A stretch of 64,000 nucleotides of DNA from NCBI GenBank assembly GCA_045546275.1, contig JAZQCM010000001.1, forward strand, positions 314,261 to 378,260. Reading direction: 5' to 3'. The notes under the pieces were generated by a model. It was not told the origin of the DNA and ran no database searches. It saw only the letters and a program-made list of their open reading frames with translations. Within the stretch, counting starts at the first letter, position 1; each line of letters begins with the position of its first letter. A program made the position numbers and the translations under genes. This document shows positions 47,285 to 56,488 of the stretch, piece after piece. Origin of the DNA: RGIG1927 sp045546275. GTDB lineage: Bacteria > Bacillota > Clostridia > UMGS1883.

Positions 47285-47958
47285 AATTTGATTTCAATTG
47301 GTTTAAATTTTAAAAAGTCAGCGGAAACAAGTATGTGATTTTCCTTTTTGGGAACATGGATTGCTGCACTTTTTCCGTGCAAATGACCATAAACACAGTA
47401 CTTTACGTCAAACTCTTCAAGTATGTCTAAAAATCCGTCCTGGGGCGGATAATGAAGTGCTGCAATAAGCCCTTTGGGATTTTGCTCCAGTCCCTTTTTC
47501 AAAGACAGCTTAAGCCTTCCCAATTCACGGTTGTACATTTTTTCGTCACTGAGCTTAAAATCCTTGTCGGAAGGTGTTATCCAGCCACGTGATGCACAAA
47601 TTGCATAGCCTTCATACATATATGTGCTGTTATGGATGAAATGTATGTGTGAGAGCTTATGCTCATTTATAAAAGCGTTAAGCTTTGTTGTGGTTTCCCA
47701 CCAATAGTCGTGGTTGCCCTTACTTAAAAGCTTTGTTCCCGGCAAATTATTAATAAATTCAAAATCAGGAAGAGCATCTGTAACATAGGTTGCCCATGAA
47801 AAATCGCCGTTTATGATTACAACGTCATCTTCTTTTACTGTGTTTTTCCATTCCTGTTCAATCCGCTCAACATAGTTATTCCAGTTGTCACCAAAAATGT
47901 CCATTGGCTTGTAATTACCTAAAGGAAGATGCAAATCACTGAGTGCAAAAAGTGCCAT
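47281..47958 (-). CDS. Calcineurin-like metallophosphoesterase
   Basis: Cytosolic phosphoesterase of 225 residues with all metal motifs: DLH near the N-terminus (ALSDLHLPLG), NGDFSWA, KGNHDYWW, ALHYPP and GHLHG. The group is close to clostridial proteins of unknown substrate sometimes described as YkuE-like. The start ATG has GGTG six bases upstream; the longer frame has no site. It diverges from the DUF1540 gene. Confidence 0.92.
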   Translation of the reverse strand: MALFALSDLHLPLGNYKPMDIFGDNWNNYVERIEQEWKNTVKEDDVVIINGDFSWATYVTDALPDFEFINNLPGTKLLSKGNHDYWWETTTKLNAFINEHKLSHIHFIHNSTYMYEGYAICASRGWITPSDKDFKLSDEKMYNRELGRLKLSLKKGLEQNPKGLIAALHYPPQDGFLDILEEFDVKYCVYGHLHGKSAAIHVPKKENHILVSADFLKFKPIEIKL

Positions 47959-48009
47959 ACATTTCACCGCCTTTCTGAATAATTTATTGAATAAGGCACA
48001 TAATAACTC

Positions 48010-48023
48010 TGAGCCAAGGCTCA
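48010..48023. promoter_or_regulatory. Palindrome upstream of the DUF1540 gene
   Basis: TGAGCC-AA-GGCTCA, 6-bp arms, 22 bases before the start codon. It could be a 5' leader hairpin or a small operator. Confidence 0.35.
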
Positions 48024-48045
48024 AAAACGTTAAGGAGTGTCTTTA

Positions 48046-48207
48046 ATGGATAATAAAAACATTATCAAGGGTATCACATGCGAAGTAAACACATGCGAAT
48101 ACCACACAAAGAACAACGAATGTTCTGCCGGCAACATCAAGGTCACACATTACGGTGCCGACAACAAGGAACAGACCGACTGCTCCACATTTAAAAAGAA
48201 ACTTTAA
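48046..48207 (+). CDS. DUF1540-domain small Cys protein
   Basis: A 53-residue protein with the DUF1540 pattern: GITCEVNTCEYH, then NECSAGNIKV, then DCSTF. Four Cys are spaced as in the family, probably binding a metal ion. DUF1540 proteins are widespread in Clostridia and Bacilli, many with sporulation- or stress-linked expression, but function is unknown. AAGGAGTG is a strong ribosome-binding site and a terminator follows within a few bases. Confidence 0.92.
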   Translation: MDNKNIIKGITCEVNTCEYHTKNNECSAGNIKVTHYGADNKEQTDCSTFKKKL

Positions 48208-48209
48208 AA

Positions 48210-48250
48210 GAAACCCGGTTTCAAGTTCCGAAACCGGGATTTCTTTTTTT
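48210..48250. terminator. Terminator between the DUF1540 gene and thrC (convergent)
   Basis: GAAACCCGGTTTC and GAAACCGGGATTTC arms with a seven-base loop, followed on plus by eight T; usable by the minus-strand thrC transcript too. Confidence 0.88.
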
Positions 48251-48251
48251 T

Positions 48252-49739
48252 TTAAATGCTCAAGAAGCCGTAAACTGCCTTTACCATGTCTTCCTTGTTG
48301 TAAACATCTGTAAAGCGAATATCCTTTACACGAAGTTCGTTCAAAGACTTGGGGATTTCCATGCCGGACTTTTCGCTTAAGATGTCCAAAAGCTCAAATT
48401 CGTCCTTACCTGCTACATCCTCGCCCAAAGCGGAGAGAACCGCTTCGTTAAACTTAAAGGGACTTGCAGTAGATGCAATAACAGTTTTTCTTGTGTCATT
48501 TGTTGTTTTTACATAATCGTCGTATACTTTAACTGCAACTGCAGTATGAGTATCCATTGTGTAACCGTATTTTTCCTTATGTTCGCCAATAGTAGCCTGT
48601 GCTTCCTTGTCGGAGCAGAAGCCACCTGCAAAGTTTTCGCACACAATTCTCTTTATTTCATCTGTAACTGCGTACTTTCCGTCCTTTTTGAGCGCATCCA
48701 TGTAAGAAGCAACCAATTCAGAATCAGAAGAAATAAGATACAAAAGTCTTTCAAGGTTTGATGAAATGAGAATGTCCATTGAAGGAGAAATTGTTGTATG
48801 GAAATCACGGTTTTTGTCATAAACACCGGTGTTAATGAAATCAGTAAGCACGTTGTTCATGTTGGAAGCACAAATAAGCTTTCCAATGGGAAGGCCCATG
48901 CACTTAGCGTAATATGCGGCTAAAATGTTGCCAAAGTTACCTGTGGGCACACAAACGTTGATTTCTTCACCCTTTTCAATGCTGCCCTTTTCAAGAAGGT
49001 CTGCATAAGCTGAGAAATAGTACACAACCTGAGGAACAAGTCTGCCCCAGTTAATGCTGTTTGCAGAAGAAAATGCCTTTTTGTTGTCACTAAGCTTCTT
49101 TTCGCAGTTTTCGTCGGTGAAAATCATTTTAACACCGCTCTGTGCATCGTCAAAGTTACCCTTTACAGATGCAACATACACATTTTCGCCGGACTGTGTT
49201 GCCATCTGAAGCTTCTGAATGCGGCTTACGCCGTCAACAGGATAAAATACAATAATCTTTGTGCCTTTAACATCCTTAAAGCCTTCCAAAGCAGCCTTAC
49301 CTGTGTCACCGCTTGTTGCAACCAAAATTACAACCTCTTTGTCAATACCAACCTTCTTCATGCTTGTTGTAAGAAGATAAGGAAGAATCTGAAGTGCCAT
49401 ATCCTTGAAAGCACAGGTGGGACCATGCCACAATTCAAGAATGTGCTTTGTGTCGGTAAGACTTGTTACGGGCGCAACCTTTTTGGATGCGAAGTTTGTG
49501 TTATACGCACCCTCAACACAATAATCAATTTCTTCTTTTGTAAAGTCTGTAAGGAACAAGGAAAGTATTTTCTTTGCTCTCTCCTGATAAGTAAGAGGAG
49601 CTAAAGAAGAAACAAAATCCAAATCCACTGTGGGAATACTTTCAGGAAGGAACAAACCTCCCTCATAGGAAAGGCCCTTCACAATTGCTTCTGCACTTGT
49701 TACGTTCACAGAAGCATCTCTTGTGCTTTTATAATTCAT
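48252..49739 (-). CDS. thrC: Threonine synthase
   Basis: Cytosolic PLP enzyme of 495 residues converting O-phospho-L-homoserine to L-threonine. The N-terminal YKSTRDASVNVTSAEAIVKGLSYEGGLFLPE and LWHGPTCAFKDMALQILP (Schiff-base lysine, about residue 112) and the phosphate loop VPTGNFGNILAAYYAKCMG match the long class II type. Length fits. It begins ten bases after leuS and ends the long leuS-side unit at a terminator. No other threonine pathway gene is present here. Confidence 0.97.
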   Translation of the reverse strand: MNYKSTRDASVNVTSAEAIVKGLSYEGGLFLPESIPTVDLDFVSSLAPLTYQERAKKILSLFLTDFTKEEIDYCVEGAYNTNFASKKVAPVTSLTDTKHILELWHGPTCAFKDMALQILPYLLTTSMKKVGIDKEVVILVATSGDTGKAALEGFKDVKGTKIIVFYPVDGVSRIQKLQMATQSGENVYVASVKGNFDDAQSGVKMIFTDENCEKKLSDNKKAFSSANSINWGRLVPQVVYYFSAYADLLEKGSIEKGEEINVCVPTGNFGNILAAYYAKCMGLPIGKLICASNMNNVLTDFINTGVYDKNRDFHTTISPSMDILISSNLERLLYLISSDSELVASYMDALKKDGKYAVTDEIKRIVCENFAGGFCSDKEAQATIGEHKEKYGYTMDTHTAVAVKVYDDYVKTTNDTRKTVIASTASPFKFNEAVLSALGEDVAGKDEFELLDILSEKSGMEIPKSLNELRVKDIRFTDVYNKEDMVKAVYGFLSI

Positions 49740-49749
49740 TTAAATCACC

Positions 49750-52152
49750 TTATTTAACAATAATATTTACCAGCTTACCGGGAACTGCAATAACCTTAGC
49801 CACGTTCATTCCGTCAATAAGCGCCTTAACTTCGTCATTTTCCATGGCAGCCTTTTCCATGCCTTCACGGTCAAGGTTTGCAGGAATCATCATTTTGCAC
49901 TTCACACGGCTGTTGATCTGTACAACAATTTCAATTGTAGAATCAACACAAAGAGCTTCATCATATTCTACCCACTTGCCTTCGGAAAGAATTGTGCCGT
50001 AAATTTCTTCGTGCAATTCTTCTGTCATATGAGGTGCAAAGGGGTTAAGAAGTGTAAGAAGTGTTTTATATTCAGCCTTATTCACACTGCCGACCTCGTA
50101 AATTTTGTTAACAAGAGTCATAAGTGCTGCAATAGCTGTGTTGAACTTCATGTTTTCAATGTCGCTTGTAACCTTTTTGATTGTCTTATGCATCATAGTT
50201 ACAAGCTCATCGGAGTAGCTATCGCCTTCTGTGAGCTTTGTTTTCAATTCCCAAACTCTGTCTAAGAATCTTTCGCAACCCTTCATGCTGCTTTCGTTCC
50301 AGGGAGCTGCCTGTTCATAGTCGCCCATGAAAAGAACATACACACGAAGAACATCCGCACCATACTGGTCAACAACATCGTTGGGGTCAACAACGTTACC
50401 CTTACTCTTACTCATCTTTTCGCCGTCGGGTCCTAAAATTAAGCCCTGAGCAGTTCTCTTTGCGTAAGGCTCTTCAGTAGGAACCAAGCCTAAATCGTAA
50501 AGGAACTTGTGCCAGAAACGAGAGTAAATCATATGTCTTGTAACGTGCTCCATACCGCCGTTGTACCAGTCAACGTTCATCCAGTAGCGGAGTGCTTCCT
50601 CAGATGCAAATTCTTTATCGTTATTGGGGTCGCAATAACGGAGGAAATACCAGGAAGAACCTGCCCACTGAGGCATTGTGTCAGTTTCTCTTCTTGCCTT
50701 TTCGCCACACTTGGGGCACGTGCAATTAACAAAGCTTTCAATCTTTGCCAATGGACTTTCACCGTCTGAGCCGGGTTCAAAGTTGTCAACAGGAGGAAGA
50801 CGTAAGGGAAGCTCTTCATAAGGAACTGCAACCATACCACACTTTGAACAATGAACAATCGGAATAGGTTCGCCCCAATAACGCTGACGGTTGAACGCCC
50901 AGTCCTTCATTTTGTACTGAACGCCCTTTTCACCACAGCCCTTCTGAGCTAAAACTTCAAGCATCTTTCCGATAGCTTCCTTTTTAGTCTTAATGCCGTT
51001 AAGTATGTCGGAGTTAACCATTTCGCCGTCGCCTGTATAGGCTTCCTTGGAAATGTCTCCGCCCTTAATAACTTCGATAATATCAATACCGAATTTCTTT
51101 GCAAAGTCATAGTCACGTGTGTCGTGAGCAGGTACAGCCATGATAGCGCCTGTACCATAGCCCATCATTACATAGTCGGAAATGTAAATGGGAATTTCCT
51201 TTTCTGTAATGGGGTTGATTGCAGTCAAGCCCTGAATTCTCACACCTGTCTTATCCTTTACAAGCTGAGTTCTTTCAAATTCACTCTTCTTTGCACATTC
51301 CTTCTTGTAGTCTTCAAGCTCAGTGTAGTTTGCAATTGAGTCCTTATACTTTTCGATAATAGGATGCTCAGGCGCAATAACCATAAAGGTTACGCCGTAA
51401 AGAGTGTCGGGACGAGTGGTGTAAACACGAAGCTTTTCGTTGTTTTCCTTAACGGAGAAATCAACAAAAGCACCTTCGGACTTACCAATCCAGTTTTCCT
51501 GCTGAAGCTTAACATTGGGAAGGTAATCAACCTTTTCCAAGCCTTCAAGGAGCTTGTCGGCATATTCGGTAATACGAAGATACCAAACTTCCTTTGTTTT
51601 CTGCACAATGTCGCTGTGGCAAATGTCGCACTTACCGCCCTGGCTATCTTCGTTGGAAAGAACAACCTTACAGCTTGGGCAGTAGTTTACCAATGTTTTA
51701 TCACGGAAAACAAGGCCGTTTTCAAACATTTTGAGGAAAATCCACTGTGTCCACTTGTAGTAGCCTTCTTCTGTTGTATCGATAACTCTTGACCAGTCAA
51801 AAGAGAAACCAACTCTCTTTAACTGACTTGTAAACTTAACAATGTTGTTGTCAGTTACAACTCTGGGGTGAACGCCTGTTTTAATCGCTGTGTTTTCTGT
51901 GGGAAGACCATAAGCATCAAAGCCCATGGGGAAAAGTACGTTGTAGCCTTCGAGTCTTCTCTTTCTGGAAACAACCTCCAAGCCCGAATAAGCCTTAATA
52001 TGGCCTACATGCATACCGCTGCCTGAGGGGTAAGGAAATTCAACAAGAGCATAAAACTTAGGCTTTTTTGAATTGTTTTCAGCAACAAAGGACTTATTGT
52101 CATCCCAATATTTTTGCCATTTTTGTTCTATATCAGTAAAATTGTATTTCAT
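49750..52152 (-). CDS. leuS: Leucyl-tRNA synthetase
   Basis: Class I synthetase of 800 residues charging tRNA-Leu. The HIGH-like motif is in YPSGSGMHVGHIKAYSG (about 40-50), the zinc-binding CSKCG, and CPSCK are present, followed by the CP1 editing domain (RLPP, TRPDTLYG, HDTRDYDFAKKF), the KMSKSKGN motif near 578 and the anticodon-binding and C-terminal domains. Length is normal for the bacterial type. Its start touches the rsfS stop (ATG A overlap), so it is translationally coupled. Confidence 0.98.
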   Translation of the reverse strand: MKYNFTDIEQKWQKYWDDNKSFVAENNSKKPKFYALVEFPYPSGSGMHVGHIKAYSGLEVVSRKRRLEGYNVLFPMGFDAYGLPTENTAIKTGVHPRVVTDNNIVKFTSQLKRVGFSFDWSRVIDTTEEGYYKWTQWIFLKMFENGLVFRDKTLVNYCPSCKVVLSNEDSQGGKCDICHSDIVQKTKEVWYLRITEYADKLLEGLEKVDYLPNVKLQQENWIGKSEGAFVDFSVKENNEKLRVYTTRPDTLYGVTFMVIAPEHPIIEKYKDSIANYTELEDYKKECAKKSEFERTQLVKDKTGVRIQGLTAINPITEKEIPIYISDYVMMGYGTGAIMAVPAHDTRDYDFAKKFGIDIIEVIKGGDISKEAYTGDGEMVNSDILNGIKTKKEAIGKMLEVLAQKGCGEKGVQYKMKDWAFNRQRYWGEPIPIVHCSKCGMVAVPYEELPLRLPPVDNFEPGSDGESPLAKIESFVNCTCPKCGEKARRETDTMPQWAGSSWYFLRYCDPNNDKEFASEEALRYWMNVDWYNGGMEHVTRHMIYSRFWHKFLYDLGLVPTEEPYAKRTAQGLILGPDGEKMSKSKGNVVDPNDVVDQYGADVLRVYVLFMGDYEQAAPWNESSMKGCERFLDRVWELKTKLTEGDSYSDELVTMMHKTIKKVTSDIENMKFNTAIAALMTLVNKIYEVGSVNKAEYKTLLTLLNPFAPHMTEELHEEIYGTILSEGKWVEYDEALCVDSTIEIVVQINSRVKCKMMIPANLDREGMEKAAMENDEVKALIDGMNVAKVIAVPGKLVNIIVK

Positions 52153-52511
52153 TATTTTGCTCCTTCTTCCAACAAAGTTGTGTAATCAATTCTTTCGGTG
52201 TCCTCCCATAGGTGTTCAAGGGAGTAATAATCACGCATCTGGCGATTGAAGATATGCACCATAACGCCGTCCAGATCAACAATAATCCAGCCCGACTCTT
52301 CCTTACCTTCAACCTTTAAAACGTTTTGAGCCATTTTTTCACGTAGCTCGTCTGTAAGTGCATGAAGCTGGCTTGTGGAGCCACCCGAACAAATAACAAA
52401 ATAATGAGATAGTATTGTCAGAGACGAAACATCCAAAACCACCATATCAAGTGCTTTTTTGTTATCGAGCAGATTAACCGCTCTTTTTAAAACATCAAAT
52501 TCCTCATTCAT
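52152..52511 (-). CDS. rsfS: Ribosome silencing factor RsfS
   Basis: A 119-residue protein that binds uL14 and blocks subunit joining under nutrient limitation. The pattern KALDMVVLDVSSLTILSHYFVICSGGSTSQLHALTDEL and the end WIIVDLDGVMVHIFNRQMRDYYSLEHLW are characteristic. The reading frame overlaps the end of yqeK; the ATG-AAT start in the ATGAATGA overlap is preferred, but GTG one codon earlier or an ATG four codons earlier, both nearer to AAAGGAGAG, are also possible. Confidence 0.95.
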   Translation of the reverse strand: MNEEFDVLKRAVNLLDNKKALDMVVLDVSSLTILSHYFVICSGGSTSQLHALTDELREKMAQNVLKVEGKEESGWIIVDLDGVMVHIFNRQMRDYYSLEHLWEDTERIDYTTLLEEGAK

Positions 52512-53088
52512 CACGCATTTCATCTCTCCTTTCGATAAGATAATTGCGGGCAGCAATAGAATCCGGATGAATTAACCTGCCCTTTTTAATAACATGCTTA
52601 ATTGAGCAGTCAATTGCATATACCAATGCATCATCAAGGTTTTCTTCAACCATTTTGCGGAGCTCCTCCGCCTGAGGCATTGTTCTTCCCGGTTCAATCA
52701 TGTCCGCTATGTAAATAAGCTTTTCAAGGTTTGTCATATTGGCTCTTGCCGTTGTATGATAATAGATGGCGTCAAGAATTTCTTTGTCTGTAACACCATA
52801 GTCACGGTAAGCCACTGCCGCACCTAAAAAAGCATGAACAAGAGCAGGCTCTTTTAAAGCAAGCTCTTCAAGTACTACACCGTATTCTGCAGCAATTTCC
52901 AAAAACCTGTCCTGGTCGAAATTTTTCGCACAGTCGTGGAGTAGTGCTGCAATTTTTGCCTTTTCAATGTCCACACCGAACTTCGGGGCAAGACGAACTG
53001 CTTCCTTTACAACGCCAAGGGTGTGAAAATATCTTCTTTCCTTTTGGCAATTTCGCAGTTTTTGATGCATTTCTACTTCGGTTAACAT
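52504..53088 (-). CDS. yqeK: HD-domain protein YqeK (diadenosine tetraphosphatase type)
   Basis: HD-family hydrolase of 194 residues. The metal ligands are His in RYFHTLGVVKEAV, the HD pair in ALLHDCAKNF, and further His in VHAFLGAAVA and the AIYYHTTARANMTNLEKLIYIADMIEPGR motif that defines the YqeK group, which cleaves Ap4A symmetrically. Genes nadD-yqeK-rsfS are adjacent in many Firmicutes, as here, with a 13-base gap to nadD. Confidence 0.95.
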   Translation of the reverse strand: MLTEVEMHQKLRNCQKERRYFHTLGVVKEAVRLAPKFGVDIEKAKIAALLHDCAKNFDQDRFLEIAAEYGVVLEELALKEPALVHAFLGAAVAYRDYGVTDKEILDAIYYHTTARANMTNLEKLIYIADMIEPGRTMPQAEELRKMVEENLDDALVYAIDCSIKHVIKKGRLIHPDSIAARNYLIERRDEMRDE

Positions 53089-53101
53089 GAAATACCTCCT
53101 C

Positions 53102-53656
53102 TTATTGATAGAGAGTCTTTTCTATTATATAGTCAAATACTTCTTTTTTCAACAGATTTGATACATTTTCTCCCAAAATTATTTTTTTTCTTATCTCGCT
53201 TGAGGAAACCTCCACCTGTTTTACCAAAAGCTTTTTTGCAGGAGGAAGGATTTCTTCATTGTTTCTGGGAAAAACAACCACGGTTGCATTTTTAAAAATT
53301 CTTTCGGGCTGATACCATTTGTCAATATAAGCATAGCTGTCTCCCCCGATTATAAAATAAATTTCATCCTCGGGATAAATGCTTTTAAAATACTCAATGG
53401 TATCTGCACTATAGCTTATTTCTTTCCTGTTAATTTCATAATCCGACACGGAAAACTTTTCCGATTCAAAGGACAATTCCAGCATTTTCACACGGTCTTC
53501 ATTTGTGGCAACACAGCCTTTTTTATGGGGCATATTACCTGTTGGTATAAAAATCACCTTGTCTAAGCTATATTGCTCTAAAGCTGCCTTTGCAACCGCA
53601 ATGTGTCCTATATGCACAGGGTCAAAGCTTCCGCCGTATAATCCTATTTTCATCAT
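53102..53656 (-). CDS. nadD: Nicotinate-nucleotide adenylyltransferase NadD
   Basis: Cytosolic enzyme of 184 residues forming deamido-NAD from nicotinate mononucleotide and ATP. The nucleotidyltransferase motif GLYGGSFDPVHIGHI opens the protein, FIPTGNMPHKK follows, and the SSSEIRKKI motif closes the active site. It overlaps yhbY by four bases (ATGA). Being in the same window as pnuC is noted; both feed NAD synthesis. Confidence 0.97.
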   Translation of the reverse strand: MMKIGLYGGSFDPVHIGHIAVAKAALEQYSLDKVIFIPTGNMPHKKGCVATNEDRVKMLELSFESEKFSVSDYEINRKEISYSADTIEYFKSIYPEDEIYFIIGGDSYAYIDKWYQPERIFKNATVVVFPRNNEEILPPAKKLLVKQVEVSSSEIRKKIILGENVSNLLKKEVFDYIIEKTLYQ

Positions 53657-53940
53657 ATTTTAATTGTTTTGTTGTTAACCGATTCTTTATAAACTATAAA
53701 TTTATTGCCAACACAGCTCACAGGCTCACAGCCTATAGCCTCACAAACCTCTTCACAAGCTTCTCTTGCGCTCATGAAAGCCGTTTCAAGAACCTTTACC
53801 TTAACAAGTTCTCTTGCTTCCAAAGCATCTTCCATCTGCTTTAAAAAGTTGTCACCAATACCGCCTTTTCCAATCTGGAAAATGGTATCAATATCGTTAG
53901 CAAGTCCACGTAATTTAGCTCTCTGCTTACTTGTAATCAT
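53653..53940 (-). CDS. yhbY: YhbY-family RNA-binding protein (CRM domain)
   Basis: A 95-residue single CRM domain protein associated with pre-50S assembly. It reads KQRAKLRGLANDIDTIFQIGKGGIGDNFL and ELVKVKVL, with the GxxG-type GKGG loop that contacts RNA. It lies between obgE and nadD, the usual Firmicutes order. Confidence 0.93.
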   Translation of the reverse strand: MITSKQRAKLRGLANDIDTIFQIGKGGIGDNFLKQMEDALEARELVKVKVLETAFMSAREACEEVCEAIGCEPVSCVGNKFIVYKESVNNKTIKI

Positions 53941-53949
53941 AACTGCCTC

Positions 53950-55218
53950 CTACTCAACAAAGTCAAATTCCATTTCGTCCATAACGATTGTACTGCCTTC
54001 GGTTGCACCTTTTTCACGAAGGGCATCAATAACGCCCATTTTACGAAGCGTACGCTCAAAGTAGCCCAAGCTTTCATCGTCTTCAAAATTCACACCACGG
54101 AACAGCTTGTCAACCAAAGGCCCATCAACATAGAAGGTGTCGTTGTCACGTGTGATTGTAAAGGGTTCTTCCTCTACAGGCTCTTCTTCTACAAAATCAC
54201 TTTCGTACACAACAACAGGCTCCAAGGTTTCAAGCATGGACGCTGTGTAGGAAATAAGCTCTCTTACACCACTGCCTGTTGCGGCACTGATTTCAAAGAG
54301 TGTAATGTCTTTTTCTTTAATGTATTCTTTAAATTTTTCGTAAACGGCTTCGTCCTGGATAATATCAGTTTTATTTGCCGCCACAATCTGCTTTGTTTTA
54401 GCAAGCTTTTCGGAGAAAAGACTTAATTCTTCATTGATTTTTTCAAAATCCTCAATGGGGTCTCTGCCTTCAATGGAAGAAACATCCACCACATGAATAA
54501 TAAGTCTTGTTCTTTCTATATGACGAAGAAACTCATGTCCTAAACCGATACCTTGATGTGCGCCTTCAATAAGACCGGGAATGTCTGCCATTACAAAGCT
54601 TCTGCCTTCATAGGCATCAACAACACCCAAATTAGGCTCAAGTGTTGTGAAGTGATAATTGGCAATTTTGGGTCTTGCATCGCTCACACGTGACAAAAGA
54701 GTGGACTTACCAACATTGGGAAAGCCTGCAAGACCAACATCCGCAATAAGCTTTAATTCCAGTGTTACGTCTCTTTCTTCGCCACGAATACCGTTTTTTG
54801 CGAACTTAGGAGCTTGTCTGGTTGGTGTTGCAAAATGAACATTACCCCAACCTCCGTTACCGCCCTTAGCTGCAACAAATTCCTGACCTTCTTCGGATAA
54901 GTCGATAATAATTTTTTCCGTTTTTGCATCACGAATAATTGTGCCTACAGGCACAAGAATATATAAATCCTCGCCGTTCTTGCCTGAGCAGTTTCTTGCT
55001 CTGCCGTCACCGCCGTTAGGAGCTTTATATGCTTTTTTATATCTGAAATCCATAAGGGTTGTCAGATTTTTATCTGCTTTGAAAATAACACTGCCGCCCT
55101 TGCCACCGTCACCGCCGTCAGGACCGCCGTCAGGCACGTATTTTTCACGACGAAAGGACACAAGTCCGTTACCGCCGTTGCCTGCTTTAATGCTGATTTG
55201 TGCTTTATCTACAAACAT
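53950..55218 (-). CDS. obgE: GTPase ObgE/CgtA
   Basis: Essential 50S-assembly GTPase of 422 residues. The glycine-rich Obg fold (1-158) begins VDKAQISIKAGNGGNGLVSFRREK; the G domain has GFPNVGKSTLLSRV (G1), FTTLEPNLGVV, DIPGLIEGA (G3) and NKTD (G4); the C-terminal OCT domain is complete. In the leader a hairpin CATGGG-TGTT-CCCATG abuts the GGAGG site and might modulate translation. A terminator hairpin lies between rpmA and this gene, so obgE expression is partly uncoupled from the ribosomal protein genes or relies on readthrough. Confidence 0.97.
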   Translation of the reverse strand: MFVDKAQISIKAGNGGNGLVSFRREKYVPDGGPDGGDGGKGGSVIFKADKNLTTLMDFRYKKAYKAPNGGDGRARNCSGKNGEDLYILVPVGTIIRDAKTEKIIIDLSEEGQEFVAAKGGNGGWGNVHFATPTRQAPKFAKNGIRGEERDVTLELKLIADVGLAGFPNVGKSTLLSRVSDARPKIANYHFTTLEPNLGVVDAYEGRSFVMADIPGLIEGAHQGIGLGHEFLRHIERTRLIIHVVDVSSIEGRDPIEDFEKINEELSLFSEKLAKTKQIVAANKTDIIQDEAVYEKFKEYIKEKDITLFEISAATGSGVRELISYTASMLETLEPVVVYESDFVEEEPVEEEPFTITRDNDTFYVDGPLVDKLFRGVNFEDDESLGYFERTLRKMGVIDALREKGATEGSTIVMDEMEFDFVE

Positions 55219-55253
55219 AGTATACCTCCCATGGGAACACCCATGATTGACAA

Positions 55254-55286
55254 AAAAATCCCAGAAAATAATTTCTGGGATTTTTC
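55254..55286 (-). terminator. Terminator between rpmA and obgE
   Basis: Stem AAAATCCCAGAAA / TTTCTGGGATTTT on the minus strand followed by a run of T, 16 bases after the rpmA stop. Confidence 0.88.
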
Positions 55287-55301
55287 GTTTTTAAATATAA
55301 A

Positions 55302-55580
55302 TTATGCTGTGTAAACAGAAACCTGCTTCTTGTCCTTGCCTTTTCTTTCGAACTTAACAATGCCGTCAACAAGTGCAAAAAGTGTATCGTCGCTACCTCT
55401 GCCTACGTTTACACCGGGATGAATCTTTGTTCCTCTCTGACGAACGAGGATGTTACCGGCGAGAACTGCCTGACCGTCAGCACGCTTTGCGCCCAGACGC
55501 TTAGACTCACTGTCACGACCGTTCTTTGTAGAACCAACACCCTTCTTATGAGCGAACAACTGAATATTCAATGTCATCAT
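55302..55580 (-). CDS. rpmA: Ribosomal protein bL27
   Basis: Large-subunit protein of 92 residues. Its N-terminus has the Firmicutes extension TLNIQLFA before HKKGVGSTKNGRDS; the extension is removed after LFA by the Prp protease encoded next door, which is needed for the mature N-terminus to reach the peptidyl-transferase centre. The rest (LAGNILVRQRGTKIHPG) is standard. GGAGGTG five bases upstream sets the start. Confidence 0.98.
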   Translation of the reverse strand: MMTLNIQLFAHKKGVGSTKNGRDSESKRLGAKRADGQAVLAGNILVRQRGTKIHPGVNVGRGSDDTLFALVDGIVKFERKGKDKKQVSVYTA

Positions 55581-55582
55581 TT

Positions 55583-55894
55583 TTACACCTCCAGAATGAA
55601 GAGATATTTTTTATATTGTTTCGCAATCTCATAAATCGTAATCATAAGACTGTTTAAGAGCAAATTTGCTCCATGTTCCCTTTTTTCGGGAATTTCACAA
55701 ATGAGATAACCGTCGTTTACGCTGTATGAAATGTCAGCTAATTGCTGAAACTCAATACCGTTTATAGTCATCTGAACTGCTGTTGAAACAGCCGCACACA
55801 CAATGTCACTGCCACTTTCGGCATAACCTGCATGTCCGTTAACTTCTAAACTGACGATATCTCCCTGTTTGTTTCTTTCAACCTTAAACCTAAT
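55583..55894 (-). CDS. prp: Ribosomal-processing cysteine protease Prp
   Basis: Cysteine protease of 103 residues that cuts the bL27 N-terminal extension. The catalytic His is in VNGHAGYAESG and Cys in SDIVCAAVSTAVQM, both conserved. It sits between bL21 and bL27 genes, the standard order. The ATG of MIRFKVER is used; no clear ribosome-binding site is visible, so coupling to rplU, whose stop is seven bases away, is likely. A TTG 11 codons upstream overlaps rplU and is less likely. Confidence 0.95.
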   Translation of the reverse strand: MRFKVERNKQGDIVSLEVNGHAGYAESGSDIVCAAVSTAVQMTINGIEFQQLADISYSVNDGYLICEIPEKREHGANLLLNSLMITIYEIAKQYKKYLFILEV

Positions 55895-55901
55895 CATAAG
55901 C

Positions 55902-56213
55902 TTATGCGTTGATAGAAGTGATTTCAACCTTTGTGTAAGGCTGACGGTGACCGTTCTTGTTTCTGTAGCCCTTCTTGGACTTCATCTTGAAAACGATAAC
56001 CTTCTTACCCTTAGTCTGGCCGAGAACCTTACCCTCAACCTTTGCACCGGAAACTACAGGAGCACCTACTTTAACGTCTCCTTCGCCACCAACTAAGAGA
56101 ACTTCATCAAAAGTTACGTTAGCGCCATCTTCAGCTTCAAGCTTTTCAACGAAAACAACGTCGCCTACTTTAACCTGATACTGCTTGCCGCCTGTCTTAA
56201 TTACTGCGTACAT
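55902..56213 (-). CDS. rplU: Ribosomal protein bL21
   Basis: Large-subunit protein of 103 residues: YAVIKTGGKQYQVKVGDVV at the start and KGYRNKNGHRQPYTKVEI at the end are diagnostic. GGAGGTG sits six bases before the ATG. First gene of the bL21-Prp-bL27 operon behind a structured leader. Confidence 0.98.
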   Translation of the reverse strand: MYAVIKTGGKQYQVKVGDVVFVEKLEAEDGANVTFDEVLLVGGEGDVKVGAPVVSGAKVEGKVLGQTKGKKVIVFKMKSKKGYRNKNGHRQPYTKVEITSINA

Positions 56214-56290
56214 CTGTTGCACCTCCCACTATTATGGACTCGCTGTCGGGGGCAGATAAAAATCTTTAAAACCCATTCCATGCGGTTACC
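56214..56290 (-). promoter_or_regulatory. bL21 leader region (candidate autoregulatory RNA)
   Basis: About 75 bases of 5' leader between the promoter and rplU with CG-rich patches (GGTAACCGC, CTGCCCCCGACAGCG). Firmicutes usually have an L21 leader motif here; the position fits, but I cannot fold it fully by eye. Confidence 0.45.
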
Positions 56291-56295
56291 GCTAT

Positions 56296-56324
56296 ATTAT
56301 AACCTCATTTCCCCCGCTTGTCAA
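56296..56324 (-). promoter_or_regulatory. Promoter of rplU
   Basis: Perfect consensus on the minus strand: TTGACA, 17-bp spacer, TATAAT. Confidence 0.9.
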
Positions 56325-56488
56325 GAAGAAATACAAATTTTTTTCAAACATTTTCAACTATGGAATTTTTGTCCAAAATATGGCTTTGTCACAAAAAATT
56401 TTTTTACACTTTTTTATAAAAAAAATATATACACGAAAAAAAAATTGTGTTATTATATTTAAGTAAAAAACACAAAGGAGTGCTATTT

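Noticed and set aside
52152..56295. T-box or amino-acid leader control of leuS or thrC
   Set aside because: leuS overlaps rsfS and thrC follows leuS by ten bases, leaving no room for a T-box.
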